From the NCBI GenBank assembly GCA_022447585.1, contig JAKVAR010000001.1, positions 124,001-188,000 on the forward strand: a stretch of DNA of 64,000 bases. The letters are read 5' to 3'. Shown piece by piece: positions 1-9,902 of this stretch. Numbering within the stretch: the stretch's first letter is position 1; every line of letters starts with the position of its first letter. Under the pieces are notes generated by a model. That model searched no databases, was not told the DNA's origin, and was given only the letters and a program-made list of their open reading frames with translations. The translations under genes were made by a program, and so were the position numbers. Origin of the DNA: Crocinitomicaceae bacterium (GTDB lineage: Bacteria; Bacteroidota; Bacteroidia; Flavobacteriales_D; Crocinitomicaceae).

Positions 1-612
1 GACATTCATGATACTTATGGTCCAAATGGAACGGATCAAGTGCGTGTTCTTTTTTACGAAGCTGATGAATCAACTGGTTTAAATGCTTTGCAAGGAACTG
101 GTGGAAGCACTCAAGGTGACTGGTTAACAGACGTTGAATACCCAGTAATCAACGAAGCACCTGTAACTCTAAGTGGAGCTAAATATTGGCCTTTAGGATA
201 CCCAACAATTAACGTTATTAACCCGATTAATGGAGTCATTGAAGCAGATTTATATGATTCTTGGAACCCAAGTAATGCCCCTGCTTCTTTAAGCGCAATG
301 GTTGATGTGATAGATGACTTCTTTCAAAGTGGAGCTGTAGCTTCAACTGATGAACTAAGTTTAGCTAACGCTACAATTTTCCCTAACCCATCAAATGGAT
401 CTGTTACTGTTTCTATGAGTTCTGTTGATGCAAATAATGCGACTATCGAAGTGAGCAATTTATTAGGACAAGTTGTTTACACTTCTAATGCTGCGTTAGT
501 CTCAGGTGAAAACGCTATCCAATTAGACCTTTCTTCTTTAGAAGCTGGTCAGTATATTGTGCGTATTTCTAACGAAACAGCTTCTACAACTGCTTCTGTT
601 CAGATTAAATAA
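1..612 (+). CDS. T9SS type A sorting-domain protein, 3' part only
   Basis: The reading frame is open from base 1, so the gene starts before the window; the first in-frame start-like codon (GTG at 40) lies inside the gene. The visible ~200 residues are rich in Asn, Ser and Thr, as in secreted proteins. The last ~85 residues look like a T9SS type A C-terminal sorting domain: a FPNPSNG motif, then beta-strand repeats and an ending of the form YIVRISNE...VQIK. Known family behaviour: such proteins cross the outer membrane by the Por system and lose this domain. The catalytic or binding part is mostly upstream, so its function cannot be told. A hairpin terminator follows. Confidence 0.85.
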   Translation, partial: DIHDTYGPNGTDQVRVLFYEADESTGLNALQGTGGSTQGDWLTDVEYPVINEAPVTLSGAKYWPLGYPTINVINPINGVIEADLYDSWNPSNAPASLSAMVDVIDDFFQSGAVASTDELSLANATIFPNPSNGSVTVSMSSVDANNATIEVSNLLGQVVYTSNAALVSGENAIQLDLSSLEAGQYIVRISNETASTTASVQIK

Positions 613-630
613 AATTTACCCAATTAATGA

Positions 631-661
631 AAAAGGCTTCAACGAATTGTTGAGGCCTTTT
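631..661. terminator. Bidirectional hairpin terminator
   Basis: A 13-bp stem (aaaaggcttcaac / gttgaggcctttt, one wobble) with a 5-nt loop. It lies between the convergent ends of the genes stopping at 612 and 711, with T-rich arms on both strands. Confidence 0.75.
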
Positions 662-710
662 CTGTTTAAGAGGATAAAAAACTATTTTTCATTGTATAAC
701 TTGAACTCTC

Positions 711-2267
711 CTATTCAACAATTAATTTCTGAGTTGTCGTAACACCAGCATAGACAACATTAACAAAATATGCTCCTGCTGGAGTATTTAAGCTCACTAC
801 CGTTTTCCCAACAGCATCAATTTCATTATAGATTTCTCTTCCCGCTAAATCGATGATTGAGATATCATACGCTCCACTTACTTTCGTATCAATCGAAAAC
901 GATCCAATTGATGGGTTTGGATATAAACTAAATTCCAGTCCAATTATGTCTTCAATAGACATAACAGAAGGATCACAAACACCGCCTAAATTTGAATCAT
1001 AAAAACCCTGAACCAGATCAGCTGTATTCAGCAATCCATTGACATTATCCAAATTATTAACCCCTGAACGATCATACAGAACAGCATAAGTCATCGAAAT
1101 ATGATCTTGAGGAGTTAGCACATGTTGCAATGAAGACATAATACTTTTTCGATCACCAGATATATTTGAAAAACTATACTCCGACCATTCTCCACTATTA
1201 TTTGGATTTCCTGGGTACTGAAACTTAGTAGGTTGATTATTTTCATTTAATACTGGTGATTGATCAGACCATAAACCGTTCATTGCATTATATGATTCGA
1301 TTGCATTCGAAGGCGCTCCTTGTGGAAACATAGCTCCATTTGAAAAACTAAGCATACTAGTCATATCATGACTCAGACAAACAACGCCTGCAGCAGGAGG
1401 ATTAACACCGTATCCTTGGCTACCAGCTGCTGATTCATCCATATTATCTGAATTATATATATACATTAGATTTCTTGTTGTATCACAACCTATATAATCA
1501 TCCGTCGCATTACCTAAATCACCGTCCATTACAAATGACGATTTAAAATCATATAAGGTCTGCGTGCCTCGATTATAGATGTTGACATCAATAAAGGTTG
1601 TATTGTCTAAATAATCATTTGTTTCAAACTGATAGAACATATAATGTACCTCTAGGCCAATTGGCGCTCCTCCCGAGCCGTGTAAGTCCTGTTTGTCGTT
1701 CATTATAGTATATATGGCTTTATCACCTTTAATACATGGATAATCTCCATCCAGTGGATTATAGACATTATCAAAATTAACATCAACAAATGGAGCAAGA
1801 AAATAACTTAGTCCTAAAGAAATATCCCCATTAGCTGGCCAATTTAAGATGGAAGAAGGAACAACATAACCTGGTTGATTGTAATTAGCAATATGATTAT
1901 CAACCTCTGCTTTAGTCACAGCCCATAAAGTTTGTCCGAGAGGATTTGGTAAAACAGGAAGCGCTGTACCCAAAGAGAGCGCCCCAGGCCACATATCCGA
2001 CGTAGTTCCATTAATGTCTGGAGCAGCAAGTCTTAATTGTCCGTTTGCATCTTTCCCTCCAAACCAAAATGCACCGGAATAAATTGTATTTAAACCTGAT
2101 CCAGAAGGGACCTCATATCCAGGAGCATTGTTAGCAGGATTATTAAAGAAGAACCCTCCATCTGTAACCATTGCTGAAACATTATTATAATCAAGTGATT
2201 GTGTGCTGACTTGCGATAAACTACTTCCAGCAATTGCAGCGATTAAAATTGTATTGAGTATTTTCAT
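711..2267 (-). CDS. Secreted T9SS type A sorting-domain protein, function unknown
   Basis: 518 residues. The N-terminus (MKILNTILIAAIAGSSLSQ) looks like a signal peptide. The C-terminal ~80 residues hold the T9SS sorting domain with the motif LYPNPSIGSF and end in TTTQKLIVE. The middle has repeated Asp/Asn-rich stretches and is a beta-rich secreted domain I do not recognise; I saw no catalytic motif. It is likely exported across the outer membrane and shed or attached to the surface. It stands alone between a shared terminator and a 205-nt gap. Function remains open. Confidence 0.8.
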   Translation of the reverse strand: MKILNTILIAAIAGSSLSQVSTQSLDYNNVSAMVTDGGFFFNNPANNAPGYEVPSGSGLNTIYSGAFWFGGKDANGQLRLAAPDINGTTSDMWPGALSLGTALPVLPNPLGQTLWAVTKAEVDNHIANYNQPGYVVPSSILNWPANGDISLGLSYFLAPFVDVNFDNVYNPLDGDYPCIKGDKAIYTIMNDKQDLHGSGGAPIGLEVHYMFYQFETNDYLDNTTFIDVNIYNRGTQTLYDFKSSFVMDGDLGNATDDYIGCDTTRNLMYIYNSDNMDESAAGSQGYGVNPPAAGVVCLSHDMTSMLSFSNGAMFPQGAPSNAIESYNAMNGLWSDQSPVLNENNQPTKFQYPGNPNNSGEWSEYSFSNISGDRKSIMSSLQHVLTPQDHISMTYAVLYDRSGVNNLDNVNGLLNTADLVQGFYDSNLGGVCDPSVMSIEDIIGLEFSLYPNPSIGSFSIDTKVSGAYDISIIDLAGREIYNEIDAVGKTVVSLNTPAGAYFVNVVYAGVTTTQKLIVE

Positions 2268-2472
2268 AAGAGTGGTTTTAAGTTTTCATTATAAACCTAA
2301 TCATCAAAACCTAAAAAAAGTTCTATAAAACAACAATAAACCCACAAACAACACGAGTCAAATCAACCTTGAATAAATCAGTATAAACACATAAAATTGA
2401 AATTATTACCATTCACTTGAATTTAACAACTACTCAGGTGAAATCAGAATAAAAAGAAAACACAGTTCAAAG

Positions 2473-4875
2473 TTAAAAGAGTCCTCCCCCTCCACCTTCT
2501 GATTCTTGATCAACATTCTTCTCCGTCTTTTTAATCGACTTACCTTTGTTGAATCTAAAACTAAACTCTAATAAGAACATGTTTTTAATTAAAGACACAT
2601 CATTATCTGTTTTCATTGAGAAGCCGTTTGCCTCGACACTTGAATTTTGATTATAGTTAGCGCCAAAATCAATTGGAAGAAAATAACCAAACATCACGCT
2701 TGCTCTTTGTTTGAACAAAGGCTGTTTATAGAAAATCATCCAAAAGTCAACATCACCTTTATCAAATCCAAGCGCACTAATATGTTTCACTTGCTCTCGT
2801 TGATATTTAAGACCTAACAACGTCTGAGATTTCCCAAAAATGTAGATTAAGTCAGCATCAGCAGTCCAATCCATGAAGCTATTTGAAGAAACATCCGAAT
2901 TCATCTGTGTATAGAACATTTCAAAATTGGCTTGAATCAACAAATTGAACTTAAAGTACTTGTTAAAGTTGAAATTACCCCCCACTCTTTGGTAATCCTT
3001 GATATTATCAAATCTAAAATTGAATATGTTATTCTCATCTAATTCTCCAATCTGAGCCACTCTATTATTAGAATAGTGAAAATAAGGTTCGAGTGAAATC
3101 ATTCCTTGAAGTGCATTCATTCTTAAGGAAAAGCGATGGGTTGTTGCAGGCTTCAACATTGGGTTTCCTATAGAGGTCACTCTAGGATTAACCACACTCA
3201 AAAATGGATTCGTTTGATCTATCGTTGGATAAGAGCCGTCAGTTCTGTACTTAAGTTTAAAATTCAAGCGCTTACCCGCCACATACCTCAAATCAAACAA
3301 AGGTTGATAAATGAAATAATCACGTTTCACTCCATTTGCTCTCGGTGAAGACAATTCCCCTGCCATACCAATTCTTATCCCCCACTTCTTGGAAATTTTC
3401 CATGAATAATTTGAATAGAGCTTATGTCGCGTATCAGTTAAACTAAATGCATCCGAAAACTCAATCTCATCATTTGACATAAAATCCGTTTGGACGACAT
3501 CAAAACTATTCTTAATATCTCTCCATGTATTCCCATAACCAACTTGAATACTCGCCTTAGGCGTCAGAATATGATCAAACTCAGCATAAAATCTAGTATA
3601 CTGCTTCTTATTCAATCCTGTTTCATTACGATAGAATCTATCTTCTTGGTCCGTTATTGAAACGTATTCTTCATTATAATTTGAATATGTGAAATTTACA
3701 TTTAACTTGTTGCGATCATTAAAATCAGCGATGTAGAATAACGTATTGTACATATTAAAAGTCCTATCCTTGGTTTGGGTATCGAAACGGAATGAATTTA
3801 ACAAACTGTCACCTTGATAAACCTCTGTGTTATAACCAAAATTATAGTCTGACTCTAACCGAGGCATTCCAGAAATATTACTTTCAAAACTGATTAAGTG
3901 TTTAGGGTTAATCCGATAATCAAAACCTAAGTTATAGTCCAGATTATATTCTAAAATAATTCCATTGGGTACATCCCCTTCTGATATTTCAAGTACATGA
4001 TACCCGTCATCATAATCAGTTCTAGAATCCGTAGAGATTTGAAACCTTCTACGTTCGAACCAAGCACCTGCATAAAGATTTAAATTATCTCTAGTGAAAT
4101 TGTAAGTTCCTCCCAAAGATCCAATCATATAATCTAGCATAGAGCGTTTCGTATCAATATCAACGAGTTGCATTTGTTCTATGTAGACTTCGCTTCCTTT
4201 ATAATTTCCTTTTAAGACAATATTTAAAATCGCCGTGTATCCTTCTAGTCCGTATCTTCCGCCCGGGTCGCGAGTAGTTTCTACTCTTAATAACCTGTCA
4301 GGATCTAAGTTCTGAACGTACTCTTGACTCTTTTCAACGCCATTCACCAAAATCATGATATTCGCATCACTATCAATTTTAAGCTGACCAGAGTAATCAT
4401 CAAAGGTAATCCCAGGCAACTTTCTTAAAACATCCTTAGCAGCTGTAGTTCCTTTTTTGTGCACATCCGTAACAACTTGAACATCTTTATCTAGGTAATC
4501 GATTCTAGAACTTGCTTCTACATTCATTTGCTCCAAGTTAATGGCATCCACCTTAAGCTTATATACTCCTAAAAAGACATCTTTGTCTGAAACTTGAATA
4601 TGACTAGTATCTGAAATGTATCCATAAAAACTGATAGCCAACTTATAGGAACCAGGATTTAGAGGCAATCTAAAAAAACCTTTATCATCTGTGATTCCCC
4701 CTGTAACAATACTATCATTCATGGTAAGAGCAACCACCTTACAATATGGCATACTTTCTTTTGATATTTCATCTTTAATTTGCCCTGAAGCCTCAACTTG
4801 ACCTAAAGAAACAAAGCTCATTGACAACATCAGAAATGATAATAATTGAATGGATAAATTTAATTTTATACACAT
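2473..4875 (-). CDS. Outer-membrane beta-barrel, TonB-receptor-like protein
   Basis: 800 residues. A signal peptide (residues 1-25) is followed by a carboxypeptidase-regulatory-like beta-sandwich (about 28-110, containing DDKGFFRLPL), a plug-like region (about 125-220, with DVLRKLPGITFDD and ILVNG) and a long barrel rich in alternating aromatic strands to the end. This order matches the Bacteroidota outer-membrane barrel family related to TonB-dependent receptors. The C-terminus is unusual: a charged tail then five Gly and LF, rather than a terminal aromatic barrel strand. There is no SusD partner next to it, so the substrate is unknown. The start is an ATG just before the signal peptide. Confidence 0.8.
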   Translation of the reverse strand: MCIKLNLSIQLLSFLMLSMSFVSLGQVEASGQIKDEISKESMPYCKVVALTMNDSIVTGGITDDKGFFRLPLNPGSYKLAISFYGYISDTSHIQVSDKDVFLGVYKLKVDAINLEQMNVEASSRIDYLDKDVQVVTDVHKKGTTAAKDVLRKLPGITFDDYSGQLKIDSDANIMILVNGVEKSQEYVQNLDPDRLLRVETTRDPGGRYGLEGYTAILNIVLKGNYKGSEVYIEQMQLVDIDTKRSMLDYMIGSLGGTYNFTRDNLNLYAGAWFERRRFQISTDSRTDYDDGYHVLEISEGDVPNGIILEYNLDYNLGFDYRINPKHLISFESNISGMPRLESDYNFGYNTEVYQGDSLLNSFRFDTQTKDRTFNMYNTLFYIADFNDRNKLNVNFTYSNYNEEYVSITDQEDRFYRNETGLNKKQYTRFYAEFDHILTPKASIQVGYGNTWRDIKNSFDVVQTDFMSNDEIEFSDAFSLTDTRHKLYSNYSWKISKKWGIRIGMAGELSSPRANGVKRDYFIYQPLFDLRYVAGKRLNFKLKYRTDGSYPTIDQTNPFLSVVNPRVTSIGNPMLKPATTHRFSLRMNALQGMISLEPYFHYSNNRVAQIGELDENNIFNFRFDNIKDYQRVGGNFNFNKYFKFNLLIQANFEMFYTQMNSDVSSNSFMDWTADADLIYIFGKSQTLLGLKYQREQVKHISALGFDKGDVDFWMIFYKQPLFKQRASVMFGYFLPIDFGANYNQNSSVEANGFSMKTDNDVSLIKNMFLLEFSFRFNKGKSIKKTEKNVDQESEGGGGGLF

Positions 4876-5073
4876 TGGTCAAATTCTTAAATAAGGTTTT
4901 ACATTACTACGACATGCATACCTTCTAATTAGTTACAACAACAATGAATTTTTTATTCTTAGTAACACATCTCTGAGATATTTTTTCCTTTTACTTTAAA
5001 GTTTATAAAACATATATGAATGGAAACAAGACTTCTAAGAGAATAAATAATGGGTAAAAGGAAATCTTCAGAC

Positions 5074-5109
5074 AAAAAAAGAGGAGTGATAAATAACACT
5101 CCCCTTTTT
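5074..5109 (-). terminator. Terminator of dnaK
   Basis: Inverted repeat agaggagtg / cactcccct with A-rich and T-rich flanks, 21 nt beyond the dnaK stop codon. On the minus strand the hairpin is followed by a T-run. Confidence 0.7.
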
Positions 5110-5129
5110 ATAATTGTATTTAACTAAGT

Positions 5130-7031
5130 TTATTTTTCATCAACTTCTTCGAAGTCAACGTCAGTTACTTCATCCTCTGGATTTCCTCCAGCGTCTGCAC
5201 CTGCATCAGGACCGGCATTTCCACCTTCATTAGACGCGTTGTACATTTCTTCAGAAGCAGCAGAGAATACTTGATTTAATTTCTCCATTGCTGGCTCTAA
5301 ATTATCCATGTTCTTCGCTTCAAACTCTTTCTTCAATTCAGCAAGAGCATCTTCGATTGGTTGTTTCTTCTCAGCTGGGATCTTATCTCCATACTCTTTC
5401 AGTTGTCTTTCAGTTTGGAAAATCAATGAATCAGCTTTGTTTACTTTTTCAACATCCTCTTTTAACTTAGCATCGGCATCAGCATTTGCTTCAGCTTCAG
5501 CCTTCATTCTTTCGATATCCTCATCAGATAATCCTGAAGAAGCTTCAATCTTAATTGATTGCTCTTTACCAGTTCCTTTATCTTTTGCAGAAATATTCAT
5601 GATACCATTTGCATCAATATCAAATGTCACCTCAATTTGAGGAACTCCTCTTTGAGCTGGTGGAATATCAGATAATTGGAATCTACCTAATGACTTATTA
5701 TCGTTAGCCATTGCTCTTTCCCCTTGCAAAACGTGAATATCAACAGATGGTTGATTATCAGAAGCTGTAGAAAACACTTCAGATTTCTTAGTAGGAATAG
5801 TTGTATTCGCATCAATTAATTTAGTGAATACCCCCCCCATTGTTTCAATCCCTAGTGATAAAGGAATAACATCTAAAAGAAGCACATCTTTAACCTCACC
5901 AGTTAAAACACCACCTTGAATAGCGGCACCAACAGCAACCACTTCATCCGGATTAACTCCTTTAGAAGCATCTTTACCGAAGAAGTTCTTAACTGCATCT
6001 TGAATAACAGGGATTCTTGTTGAACCACCAACTAAGATTACCTCGTCAATATCACTTGTAGACAATCCAGCATTCTTAAGAGCTGAACGACAAGGTGCTA
6101 TCGTTCTTTCAACGATATCAGCAATTAATTGCTCAAATTTAGAGCGTTGTAAAGTCCTTACAAGGTGCTTAGGAACACCGTCAACTGGCATAATGTAAGG
6201 TAAGTTGATTTCTGTTGAAGTCGTAGAGGAAAGTTCAATTTTTGCTTTCTCAGCAGCTTCTTTCAAACGTTGTAACGCCATTGGATCTTTTGTTAAGTCC
6301 AAACCTTCGTCATTTTTGAATTCAGCAGCTAACCATTCGATAATTGCCTGATCTACATCATCTCCACCTAAGTGCGTATCACCATCAGTAGCTAATACTT
6401 CAAATACTCCGTCTCCTAATTCAAGGATCGAAACATCATGTGTTCCTCCACCAAAATCAAATACTACTATTTTTTGGTCAACTCCCTTTTTATCTAATCC
6501 ATAAGCTAATGCAGCAGCAGTTGGCTCATTGATAATTCTTTTGATTGCTAATCCAGCAATTTCACCAGCTTCTTTCGTTGCCTGTCTTTGTGAATCATTA
6601 AAGTAAGCAGGAACTGTAACTACAGCCTCTGTAACTTCTTGCCCAAGGTAGTCTTCTGCAGTTTTCTTCATTTTTTGAAGGATCATTGCAGAAATTTCTT
6701 GAGGAGTATACTTTCTATCCTCGATTAAAACACGCGGCGTATTGTTATCTCCTTTAACTACTTCATAAGGCACTCTTCCAACCTCTTTACTTACATCATC
6801 AAAAGATGATCCCATAAAACGCTTGATTGAGTATATTGTTTTTGTTGGGTTAGTAATTGCTTGACGTTTTGCAGGATCACCTACCTTACGCTCACCACCC
6901 TCTACAAATGCCACTATAGATGGCGTTGTTCTTTTTCCTTCTGAGTTTGCGATAACTACTGGCTCATTTCCTTCCATTACAGAAACACAAGAGTTCGTAG
7001 TACCTAAATCAATTCCGATTATTTTTCCCAT
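5130..7031 (-). CDS. dnaK: Molecular chaperone DnaK (Hsp70)
   Basis: 633 residues, the normal length. The ATPase domain begins [20 protein letters not shown] and contains the phosphate loops [15 protein letters not shown] and [13 protein letters not shown]. The linker [13 protein letters not shown] leads into the peptide-binding domain, and the protein ends with an acidic EEVD-like tail ([10 protein letters not shown]). DnaK folds and protects proteins in the cytoplasm together with DnaJ and GrpE, which are not next to it here. The gene is transcribed alone, with its own terminator. No CIRCE element is visible upstream; instead there is a cluster of TGACA/TGTCA palindromes. Confidence 0.98.
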   Translation of the reverse strand: MGKIIGIDLGTTNSCVSVMEGNEPVVIANSEGKRTTPSIVAFVEGGERKVGDPAKRQAITNPTKTIYSIKRFMGSSFDDVSKEVGRVPYEVVKGDNNTPRVLIEDRKYTPQEISAMILQKMKKTAEDYLGQEVTEAVVTVPAYFNDSQRQATKEAGEIAGLAIKRIINEPTAAALAYGLDKKGVDQKIVVFDFGGGTHDVSILELGDGVFEVLATDGDTHLGGDDVDQAIIEWLAAEFKNDEGLDLTKDPMALQRLKEAAEKAKIELSSTTSTEINLPYIMPVDGVPKHLVRTLQRSKFEQLIADIVERTIAPCRSALKNAGLSTSDIDEVILVGGSTRIPVIQDAVKNFFGKDASKGVNPDEVVAVGAAIQGGVLTGEVKDVLLLDVIPLSLGIETMGGVFTKLIDANTTIPTKKSEVFSTASDNQPSVDIHVLQGERAMANDNKSLGRFQLSDIPPAQRGVPQIEVTFDIDANGIMNISAKDKGTGKEQSIKIEASSGLSDEDIERMKAEAEANADADAKLKEDVEKVNKADSLIFQTERQLKEYGDKIPAEKKQPIEDALAELKKEFEAKNMDNLEPAMEKLNQVFSAASEEMYNASNEGGNAGPDAGADAGGNPEDEVTDVDFEEVDEK

Positions 7032-7118
7032 GACTATTATTAACTATTAAACTTTAATTTCAATTTTGATACTAAGCTCTAGTCAATCTCTGTGCCAATA
7101 GAATTTTAGTTGTTTTTT

Positions 7119-7197
7119 ATGACAGTTTTGTCATTTCATTAATACATGCGGCAGAGTATGATGTCGATTTGACAGTCAAAATGTCAGAAAACTGACA
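7119..7197. promoter_or_regulatory. Cluster of three TGAC-core palindromes upstream of dnaK
   Basis: Three perfect short palindromes lie within 79 nt: ATGACA-n4-TGTCAT (7119-7134), TTTGAC-n1-GTCAAA (7168-7180) and TGTCAG-n4-CTGACA (7182-7197). They sit 88-166 nt upstream of the dnaK start and just after the M23 peptidase stop. They could be binding sites of one dimeric regulator; this is inference. Confidence 0.4.
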
Positions 7198-7207
7198 AAT
7201 TAATGAA

Positions 7208-8179
7208 TTAATCCATTGATTGATAAGAATTCTCGCTCATTTCCAACAGCGTTTCGTATTGTTCAGGAGTTAAATCCGAATGATAATAGCCAATTGGATT
7301 AACTTTTTTACCGTTTTTAATAACTTCATAATGCAAATGAGGCCCCGTAGACTTTCCTGTAGACCCTATTAACCCGATTAATTCTCCACGCTTAACCTTT
7401 TGTCCTTGCTTCACTTTAAAAGCACTTAAATGGGCATATCTTGTTTTGTAGCCGAAGCCATGATTAATTACAATCGACTTTCCATATCCCCACCGCTTTC
7501 GTTCAACGAGCTCAACAACACCATCACCAGTCGCATACACATCAGTCCCGCGGGGAGCGGTGAAATCCATCCCTGTGTGCATCCGTCTTGTTTTATATAT
7601 CGGGTCAATTCTAAAACCAAATCCTGATATCCTTTTCTTTAAATCCGTATTTCGAACAGGCTGAATTGCTGGGACGCAAGCTAAAAGCTTTTCTTTGCCT
7701 TTTGCTAATTCTAATAATTCTCTAAACGAAATACTTTGAGCATTCAACCTTTTCTCGAGTTTATCTATCTGTTGAGACGTAGATTTAATTAACTCACCAT
7801 TTGTCATTCTCGATAAGTACGCATATTTCTCACTACCACCAGTTCCCATTTGTCTTAATTCATCAGGAAACTTCTCAGCATATAGAGCAGCGCGGTACAA
7901 ATCTTCATCTCTACTTTCAATTACATCAAGCACTTTATTTGCCAATGCAATATCTTCCTGAATTCTTTTGAGCTCTTTAGCATTTGCTTTAAGTTCAGAC
8001 TGCAATTGCTTCTCTTTAGGAGAATTGATTCTTTTTGTAAAAAAGAAGGCTAAAATCAACCCAAACACTATACTTGGAGCCATCCAAAAGAGCACGCGTA
8101 ATATCTTTTTACCTAAGGAAACGTTTACCGTTTCATAAGACAAAGATTCTGGATTATACCTATACTTCTGTTTAGACAT
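7208..8179 (-). CDS. Membrane-anchored M23 family metallopeptidase
   Basis: 323 residues. One transmembrane segment (about 28-47) is followed by a coiled-coil stretch (about 55-90) and a C-terminal M23 (LytM/lysostaphin-like) domain (about 185-300). The zinc and catalytic residues are present: H201 and D205 in HTGMD, H250, and H281/H283 in HLHYE. Known role of the family: cutting or regulating the cutting of peptidoglycan cross-bridges in the periplasm. All active-site residues are intact, so it may be an active enzyme rather than an EnvC/NlpD-type activator. A consensus -7 box ends only 4 nt before the ATG, suggesting its own nearly leaderless transcript. Confidence 0.9.
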   Translation of the reverse strand: MSKQKYRYNPESLSYETVNVSLGKKILRVLFWMAPSIVFGLILAFFFTKRINSPKEKQLQSELKANAKELKRIQEDIALANKVLDVIESRDEDLYRAALYAEKFPDELRQMGTGGSEKYAYLSRMTNGELIKSTSQQIDKLEKRLNAQSISFRELLELAKGKEKLLACVPAIQPVRNTDLKKRISGFGFRIDPIYKTRRMHTGMDFTAPRGTDVYATGDGVVELVERKRWGYGKSIVINHGFGYKTRYAHLSAFKVKQGQKVKRGELIGLIGSTGKSTGPHLHYEVIKNGKKVNPIGYYHSDLTPEQYETLLEMSENSYQSMD

Positions 8180-8183
8180 AAGT

Positions 8184-8191
8184 CAAAACTA
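8184..8191 (-). promoter_or_regulatory. -7 box TAGTTTTG of the M23 peptidase gene
   Basis: On the minus strand this reads TAGTTTTG-ACTT-ATG, an exact match to the Bacteroidota -7 consensus TAnnTTTG, with only 4 nt before the start codon. I found no clear -33 TTG at normal spacing. Confidence 0.5.
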
Positions 8192-8214
8192 CAAAGAAAT
8201 TGAGGTAATTCAGT

Positions 8215-9768
8215 CTATTTAACAAAATCTTTAAGACCTTTTAACTCTTCCGAATTCGGGTTCAAGCAGATATAATATTTATCTCCAACCTCCCTTATCT
8301 TTGAATAAAACGAATCACTCGTATTTAATCCATTATAAATCCCTTTATAACCAATCGCTGCAAAATTATTTCCACCTTGCTTTTCAAGTAACTTAATTCT
8401 ATCGATGAACACCTGTGTTCTTTCAATCTCAGAAACACTTCTTGCAGGAATAGTTGATCCATAGATGAAATTCCATTTCCATTGAAAATCTGGTTCAACA
8501 GCATAAATATACTGAACCTTTCTTTCCCGACAAAAGCTATATAGTTTATCAACTAACTCCATTTCATTCAAGTCAGTCTTATACCAATCTCGACGATGAT
8601 TACCTCCAACTATGGACATACTCACGAACAGAAATACAACTAACCAGTATTTTTGACCTAACGGTTTTCTAATCAATAAATACAACAATAAAAACATCCC
8701 GCCAGTATATAACCCAATCCAGTATCGCGGCGCTGGTAATCTCATTCCAGACACAACAAATAAATAAAAAGCACTCATAGCAATAAATAAGAACGCGACT
8801 TTTTTAGAATCATCCCAGTATTTAATCACAACAACAGTCAATAATACGAGAAAGGAAATTAAGGCTGTAAGAATCAGAGACATCAACCAAATTGGGCTTT
8901 TAAATGCAACAGTAAAAAAATGATAATTCGAAAAAGCACTTATCAAATCGCCAAGATGATAAGTTAATTGATCAAATTGAGATTGTACACCCAGATTTAA
9001 TTCTGGCTTAAACCAAACTGGATTATCAATAAAAAACAATCTACATATTACAATGATCAATACAGCTGAAGTAACAAAAACGAGCTGCTGCCTACACAGT
9101 TTACTGTTAGAAAACAACCAAGAAGTTAGAACGGGAAGAAATCCAAGAAGAATTAATATTTGAGACTCATAAGCAAGGCCCGCAACCCCACCTGCAATAA
9201 AAGCCCATTTATAGTTAAATTCCTTTATTTGACTAATGTAAAAGAGGATTGAAATGCAAAAAAAAGCTGTCACATAACCTCCCCTAGCGAACATACCCCA
9301 TAAATACCAAGCTGGAAAGGAGGCCATAAACAACCCAACAAAGACCATTTTCTTTCGAGGCGTACCGATTTTCTGGAAGGTTTTTAAAACTAACGACCCT
9401 CCAAAAGAAAATAACAACAGCCCTCCAAATCTTAATACCCAAACACCTGTACCCAGGATCTTAAGCCATAAAGCCACGCTTGTGCTTTCAAGCAAAGCGA
9501 AACCGTAATTCTGACCAAGAAAATAAACAGTGAACTTCCCCTTTAACAATTGTTGCCCCATAATTCCAACAACCCCCTCATCTCCATCCAGAAAATTCAT
9601 ATTAGATAATAAATGGGGTAATCTCAGAATTAAACATAGGGAGAAGAACACCCCAAATATTACTAAGAAGTTAATGCTTGATACTGACTTTTGACTTCCT
9701 AATTGTGCCATAATGAATAGTACAAATCTTTCAATTGATTCAGCATCAAAGTTAAAATTAAGTTTCAA
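8215..9768 (-). CDS. Polytopic membrane protein, probable GT-C (family 39-like) glycosyltransferase
   Basis: 517 residues with about ten hydrophobic segments between residue 33 and about 385, then a soluble C-terminal domain of ~120 residues. The first external loop holds an acidic motif, DGDEG (61-65), in the place where GT-C enzymes such as ArnT or PMT carry their catalytic Asp/Glu. Such enzymes transfer sugars from polyprenyl-phosphate donors on the outer face of the inner membrane. The acceptor cannot be read from sequence. It lies 35 nt upstream of the M23 peptidase on the same strand and is divergent from alaS. Confidence 0.65.
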   Translation of the reverse strand: MKLNFNFDAESIERFVLFIMAQLGSQKSVSSINFLVIFGVFFSLCLILRLPHLLSNMNFLDGDEGVVGIMGQQLLKGKFTVYFLGQNYGFALLESTSVALWLKILGTGVWVLRFGGLLLFSFGGSLVLKTFQKIGTPRKKMVFVGLFMASFPAWYLWGMFARGGYVTAFFCISILFYISQIKEFNYKWAFIAGGVAGLAYESQILILLGFLPVLTSWLFSNSKLCRQQLVFVTSAVLIIVICRLFFIDNPVWFKPELNLGVQSQFDQLTYHLGDLISAFSNYHFFTVAFKSPIWLMSLILTALISFLVLLTVVVIKYWDDSKKVAFLFIAMSAFYLFVVSGMRLPAPRYWIGLYTGGMFLLLYLLIRKPLGQKYWLVVFLFVSMSIVGGNHRRDWYKTDLNEMELVDKLYSFCRERKVQYIYAVEPDFQWKWNFIYGSTIPARSVSEIERTQVFIDRIKLLEKQGGNNFAAIGYKGIYNGLNTSDSFYSKIREVGDKYYICLNPNSEELKGLKDFVK

Positions 9769-9859
9769 TATTAGCTCTTACCTCAACTTGACTTCAAATA
9801 AGCATTCAGTCTATCCAAAATATAATGACTGATAATCATAAACAAAAAGACAAAAAGAC

Positions 9860-9867
9860 TAAATTTG
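9860..9867 (+). promoter_or_regulatory. -7 box TAAATTTG of alaS
   Basis: Exact match to TAnnTTTG, 35 nt before the alaS ATG, giving a leader of about 30 nt. Confidence 0.5.
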
Positions 9868-9902
9868 TGCAACGATTTTTAGAACAAACATAACAATAGA
9901 CC

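Noticed and set aside
2468-2475. TAACTTTG box on the minus strand at the barrel gene stop
   Set aside because: It matches the -7 consensus but lies about 200 nt from the next start codon and has no -33 element; likely chance.
5308-5640. 110-codon plus-strand ORF
   Set aside because: Antisense to dnaK; Ser/Ala/Phe-rich shadow of conserved codons.
5829-5840. C8 homopolymer inside dnaK
   Set aside because: The frame continues across it with normal DnaK sequence (MGGVFTKL), so there is no frameshift.
7032-7207. CIRCE heat-shock element before dnaK
   Set aside because: I looked for TTAGCACTC-N9-GAGTGCTAA and did not find it; only the TGAC palindromes are there.
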